From: Chitinivibrionales bacterium | GTDB lineage: Bacteria > Fibrobacterota > Chitinivibrionia > Chitinivibrionales > WJMI01 | Direction of reading: 5' to 3' | Assembly: GCA_014729595.1 (NCBI GenBank) | Contig: WJJU01000188.1 | Coordinates: 1 to 9,378, forward strand | DNA length: 9,378 nucleotides | In this document: one piece after another, positions 6,276 through 9,378 of the stretch | How positions within the stretch are numbered: position 1 is the stretch's first letter | Layout: every line of letters begins with the position of its first letter | Position numbers and translations under genes: made by a program | Notes under the pieces: model-generated | Seen by the model: the letters and a program-made list of their open reading frames with translations, nothing else | The model's database searches: none | Told to the model about the DNA's origin: nothing

Positions 6276-6294
6276 CTTGCGTCACCTCCCTTCG

Positions 6295-6320
6295 CGGCGA
6301 AAAAAGACTCCTATTCGCCG
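6295..6320 (-). promoter_or_regulatory. 5' leader hairpin before the acidic-protein ribosome binding site
   Basis: CGGCGA (6295-6300) and TCGCCG (6315-6320) pair over 6 bp around a 14-base loop. The loop reads ATAGGAGTC on the - strand, itself similar to a ribosome binding site. The hairpin sits directly upstream of the real site at 6281-6290 and within the predicted 50-base leader. It could stabilise the mRNA or tune translation. Confidence 0.4.
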
Positions 6321-6331
6321 GTCGCACCCCC

Positions 6332-6362
6332 ATTATATAATGAATTGGCCGGTAAATGTCAA
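6332..6362 (-). promoter_or_regulatory. Consensus sigma70-type promoter for the acidic-protein gene
   Basis: On the - strand a perfect TTGACA (6357-6362) is followed after 17 bp by TATATA (6334-6339), or after 19 bp by TATAAT (6332-6337). Transcription would start near 6326 and give a leader of about 50 bases. This is the closest match to a housekeeping promoter in the window. Confidence 0.8.
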
Positions 6363-6671
6363 CACTTCTTTTTTTGAGTTTGGCCATACTCCCCGTTGGC
6401 CTTCTCAATTCACACATTTTCCAAACTTACAACCGGCTTCACGGTATTACGTCGTGTAACATTGTTTATGCAAAAAAAATGCACAACTCTCGGGAACGGT
6501 GTTTTTAACCGTTCATAGTCACAAAGGTAACCGCTAATTTGCCGGGATAGCGGTGCTCGCGCCCACCTAACCCTGCCGGGTGGAATACGCAGCATGTACC
6601 GGAGAGATTGTGAATGGATGAAGGAGCGCGGCGTCGGCATGCCCGCACGTCGCCCACGGCGAGTCGCCGGA
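6363..6671. other. Intergenic stretch with several hairpins, no clear gene
   Basis: About 309 bp lie between the promoter of the acidic-protein gene and the stop of the membrane-protein gene. Three consecutive stems are visible: 6494-6500 with 6508-6514 (7 bp, 7-base loop), 6530-6535 with 6549-6554 (6 bp, 13-base loop) and 6563-6567 with 6579-6583 (5 bp, 11-base loop). AACTCTC at 6485-6491 can partly close the set with GAGATT near 6605. Eight A's at 6472-6479 would be a T-run on the - strand, about 15 bases beyond the first stem. No known RNA family could be assigned. Confidence 0.4.
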
Positions 6672-6932
6672 TTAGTCGTTCCTGTCTTTGCGTATCAGCT
6701 TCTCGATCTCTTCGTGAATCTGCGCTCGATAAATTAGCTCTTCAAGGCTATTGGGTCCGTCCCGACCCTCGGGGAACGCTTCCGCCCGCTTCTCGAACAT
6801 TTTAAGCTCAAGCTCACGCTTTTGATTCTCTTCTCTACGAAGCCTGAGCGTTATGAACGAACGGCCAAGCGCGAAGCCGAGAAGGAATATCAGCAGATTG
6901 CATGTCAGTAGAAGAATAAATTCAATATGCAC
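6672..6932 (-). CDS. Small single-pass membrane protein (86 aa), unknown function
   Basis: I do not recognise the family. Residues 3-23 form one hydrophobic membrane segment (IEFILLLTCNLLIFLLGFALG). The following Arg/Lys-rich stretch (RSFITLRLRREENQKR) marks the cytoplasmic side. The remainder (about 35-86) is a charged, probably helical tail ending in IHEEIEKLIRKDRND. The start is GTG (6930-6932) with AAAGGA 6 bases upstream. A promoter candidate lies about 55 bases upstream, in the gap behind the GH57 gene. The architecture (membrane anchor plus cytoplasmic helix) suits a small regulatory or scaffold protein, but that is only inference. Confidence 0.72.
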   Translation of the reverse strand: MHIEFILLLTCNLLIFLLGFALGRSFITLRLRREENQKRELELKMFEKRAEAFPEGRDGPNSLEELIYRAQIHEEIEKLIRKDRND

Positions 6933-6985
6933 GCTTAGTCCTTTGAAGAGGCGGAACCTACCGGGCCCACACCCCTTTGGGCTAT

Positions 6986-7014
6986 AAAATATCTCCGGTA
7001 TTGATGAAATGCAA
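6986..7014 (-). promoter_or_regulatory. Promoter candidate for the small membrane-protein gene
   Basis: On the - strand TTGCAT (7009-7014) is followed after exactly 17 bp by TATTTT (6986-6991), about 54 bp before the GTG start. Both boxes deviate from consensus by two bases. It lies between the GH57 stop and the next gene, so the membrane-protein gene can be expressed independently. Confidence 0.5.
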
Positions 7015-7051
7015 ACAAAATATTGCGGATCTTATAAATACGCCGATTTAT

Positions 7052-9378
7052 TTAGGAAATGGGAAACCTTTCGATGCTGAAATTGAGCCTGCGCGCCAGT
7101 CCCAGGGCACATAAAAGTATGGTCTTTTCCTCGCCGATTTTGCCTTGGCAATACCTGGCGTACAGCGCACGTACCGGACCGTCTAAAACTCCGAAATAGG
7201 CGTCTTCAATTCGATTTTTCGACAGACCTATATTGAAACGCTCGGCAATACCAAGCAAGTTTCGAATTCTGTCGCATGCGGCACCGTTTAATTCTTTGGC
7301 TAAATCGCCGATTTCCCGCCGAAGGCGCTCGTCGATAAGCGCTCCCGCTTCGGCCGTTTCGAGACGGACACCAAGACTTCGCGCTTTATTCCAAACCGGA
7401 AGGAGCCGCTCGAAAATCTCGTTCTCGCGACCTGGTTCATTCAACTCTTCAAACAGTCTCGACCATTCTCCGTTGAGTGCGTGAGAGGCCGGACAATGAA
7501 GAGTACTCGGGAGGGGTACATTCAGCGTCGCCAGTGCGGAAATCGTCTCCTCGTTTTGCTTCATCCATTCCCGATACAGCTTATCGACCGCGTTTTCGAG
7601 GCTCGCGACGGCGGCCTCGGTGAGTTTCTTGCGCGACCCCACAAACAGGTCCGCGGGCGTAAGCTCAACGGGAAAGCCTTTGCGGTCGCCGTCGGCACGC
7701 GTTACAACCGCCATAATGCGAAGAGCCCCGGGCCCAATTAGTTTAACCTCGAACTCGCCGGATTCACCCGTGCGCGCACATTTAACTTTTACTGCAAAGC
7801 GATCCGCCTTCTGGACGACCTCGCCGTTTTGGAGGTAATCGGGACGAACAACCGTCTCGTAGCCGTCGATCGTCCGCCGGACCTCCTTTCGCGTTATCGG
7901 CGCGGTGGCCGCCGCCGCAAAGGCCATAATCTCCATGCTTCGCATCAGAGGTAAGGCATACCGTTCACAAATGGTTTTGCCGGTCTGGTCGGGCATATTG
8001 CTTTTTGCGGTGTCCAGGATTTGCAGAAACTCTTCCAGTGCCGTTTCAAGCTCCGAACCTTCCAAACCAAGCTGGGCGGCTCGGCAGGCGTATTGAAGAT
8101 TCTGGACAGTCTCTATCCCGCTGATATCGGCGAAGAACCACCCGCACGAGGTATAGGCGTAGAGCATGTAGGCTTGAGCGGCCATAAGCTTCAATGCTCG
8201 CTCATGAGCGCGTGAACCGCCGACACCGGCGCCGTGGGCCGTAAGAAGCTCTTCAGTCGATTGATATTCGATACCATCTTTGAGCAAAACATAATCATCC
8301 CTTAGTCGCCACGGATCATCAACCAGTGGTCCAAGTTCCCGCTCGAATGTTCGATCCAGCTCTCTTTGAAGCTCGTCCAATGCTCTTCGAAGCGGTGCAC
8401 GCCATTTTTGATTCCATTCAGGATAGCCGCCGGTTTGGCAACCGCAATCCCGTGCCCATCGACCGGTGCCGTGTGCACAACTCCACGCACAGCCGTCCGC
8501 GTCCGCATTGCGCAGTTGAACCTCGTACCGCGGGGGGTGCTTGGCCAGGAAATAACCGAAACTGACCGGCTCAAGGTTCATATCATGAGCTATATGAGCA
8601 TAAAGATAGGCCAGGCACATGTCTCCATACGGCTTATGATGTCCAAACGTCTCGCCGTCGGTGGCCAGGATCGCAGCTTGCGGCTCGTCCCCGTTCGGAT
8701 CGAAACATGACTCAATTCGACCGCCGAGCATACCCGCATCGATCAGAAGGTTGCCGAAACTTACCGAACGAGACAGTTCTTCATCGAAGAAAAAGGCATC
8801 CAGATACCCTCCGGCCGCTTCCCCCTCGGGGAGCCATATTCGGTATGCACGACGCGTATCAATTTGCTGATGGTCATTGGACCGCCAACCATTCTCTTCT
8901 TCTCCAATTCGACGAATGGCGTCGGCCTGGGTAGGCGCCAGCACCACAAACTTGATCTCTTCCTCGATAAGGCAGCGGACCGTCTCGGCATTGATCGCCG
9001 TTTCGGATAGCCACATCCCTTCGGGGTCTCGGCCGAATCGACTGCGAAAATATGCTTTCCCCCAGCGAATTTGAGTAAGTTGATCGCGTCGTGAAGCCAG
9101 CGGTAGAATTATGTGATTGTACGCTTGCGCCAGAGCATTCCCGTGCCCCTCCAATCGCCGACAGCTTTCGCGATCAGCCTCGATTATGCTTTCGGCTACT
9201 CGAGGATGCTCTTTTTCGAGCCATCGAAAGAGCGTTGGACCGAAATTAAAGCTTAGATACCGAAAATTGTTGTGGATGTCCTGTATCAAGCCGGCGGGAT
9301 CGACAATCCGTGAATGCGCGTTGGGTCGATAGCATTGGTCATAGATGCGCTCGTTCCAATCATGGTACGGTGCGGCTG
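7052..9378 (-). CDS. Glycoside hydrolase family 57 protein with DUF3536 domain (5' partial)
   Basis: GH57 enzymes act on alpha-glucans (amylases, branching enzymes, glucanotransferases); the substrate of this DUF3536 branch is not established. The frame is open to the window edge and 774 residues are visible. The TTG at 9289 is not the start, because the upstream residues PYHDWNERIYDQCYRPN belong to the family. Judging from relatives, only some 25-35 N-terminal residues, with the HGHFYQP-like first motif, are missing. Visible landmarks, counted from the edge: FNFGPTLFRWLE (about 43-54), GMWLSETA with E125 as probable nucleophile, TDGETFGHH with D240 as probable acid/base, the Cys cluster C296/C300/C311/C313, and CGWFFADISGIETVQNLQYA (about 411-430). 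The C-terminal third is the helical DUF3536 region. No signal peptide can be judged. It ends 120 bp before the membrane-protein gene. Confidence 0.94.
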   Translation of the reverse strand, partial: AAPYHDWNERIYDQCYRPNAHSRIVDPAGLIQDIHNNFRYLSFNFGPTLFRWLEKEHPRVAESIIEADRESCRRLEGHGNALAQAYNHIILPLASRRDQLTQIRWGKAYFRSRFGRDPEGMWLSETAINAETVRCLIEEEIKFVVLAPTQADAIRRIGEEENGWRSNDHQQIDTRRAYRIWLPEGEAAGGYLDAFFFDEELSRSVSFGNLLIDAGMLGGRIESCFDPNGDEPQAAILATDGETFGHHKPYGDMCLAYLYAHIAHDMNLEPVSFGYFLAKHPPRYEVQLRNADADGCAWSCAHGTGRWARDCGCQTGGYPEWNQKWRAPLRRALDELQRELDRTFERELGPLVDDPWRLRDDYVLLKDGIEYQSTEELLTAHGAGVGGSRAHERALKLMAAQAYMLYAYTSCGWFFADISGIETVQNLQYACRAAQLGLEGSELETALEEFLQILDTAKSNMPDQTGKTICERYALPLMRSMEIMAFAAAATAPITRKEVRRTIDGYETVVRPDYLQNGEVVQKADRFAVKVKCARTGESGEFEVKLIGPGALRIMAVVTRADGDRKGFPVELTPADLFVGSRKKLTEAAVASLENAVDKLYREWMKQNEETISALATLNVPLPSTLHCPASHALNGEWSRLFEELNEPGRENEIFERLLPVWNKARSLGVRLETAEAGALIDERLRREIGDLAKELNGAACDRIRNLLGIAERFNIGLSKNRIEDAYFGVLDGPVRALYARYCQGKIGEEKTILLCALGLARRLNFSIERFPIS

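Noticed and set aside
6073..6459. 128-codon + strand frame across the acidic-protein gene
   Set aside because: It is Ser-rich because it is the complement of Asp/Glu codons. The - strand has the promoter, ribosome binding site and terminator.
6494..6520. Cobalamin-riboswitch-like GGGAACGGTG segment
   Set aside because: The rest of the core and the B12 box are absent, and no B12-related gene follows.
6578..6592. T-box-like sequence GGGTGGAATACGC
   Set aside because: It resembles the T-box core GGGTGGNACCGCG but lacks ACCGCG. No stem I elements are seen and no aminoacyl-tRNA synthetase or amino-acid gene follows on the + strand.
8302..8710. Overlapping frames on both strands within the GH57 gene
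   Set aside because: They are shadows of a gene with clear family motifs throughout this segment.

Overview
The window looks like chromosomal DNA of a motile, Gram-negative (diderm) bacterium with roughly balanced GC. A chemoreceptor-cheB-cheR block indicates chemotaxis. A LpxH-type phosphoesterase indicates lipid A synthesis. UppP recycles the undecaprenyl carrier used for peptidoglycan and surface glycans. The gene order and the GH57/DUF3536 protein do not match a well-known model genome. An uncultured or little-studied phylum is plausible, but the sequence alone does not place it.

Left part, + strand (1-3121): the C-terminal signalling region of a methyl-accepting chemotaxis protein (its 5' end lies outside the window), then cheB and cheR. 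cheB and cheR are 15 bp apart with strong Shine-Dalgarno sites and form one adaptation module. The 184 bp between the receptor and cheB contains competing inverted repeats. The receptor carries six candidate methylation pairs spaced exactly 14 residues apart, which are likely substrates of CheR and CheB.

Middle (3122-5656): uppP (- strand, GTG start) runs convergently to cheR and divergently from a HIT-family nucleotide hydrolase/phosphorylase gene (+). The 346 bp between uppP and the HIT gene hold a 12-nt direct repeat at both ends, a 12-bp inverted repeat, a nested hairpin, and a short - strand stretch that reads as protein across a one-base frameshift. The HIT gene and lpxH (-) converge and overlap by 22 bp.

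Right part (5657-9378): a gene-poor stretch is followed by a self-contained - strand unit: consensus promoter, leader hairpin, strong ribosome binding site, a 61-residue extremely acidic protein, and a perfect-palindrome terminator. Next come about 300 bp with several hairpins but no convincing gene, then a small single-pass membrane protein (-) with its own promoter candidate. The window ends inside a large GH57/DUF3536 glycoside hydrolase-like gene (-) whose extreme N-terminus is cut off.

No tRNA, rRNA, CRISPR array, insertion sequence or phage gene is visible. Most of the window is ordinary core metabolism and chemotaxis. The least explained parts are the acidic-protein unit and the two structured intergenic regions (4061-4406 and 6363-6671).
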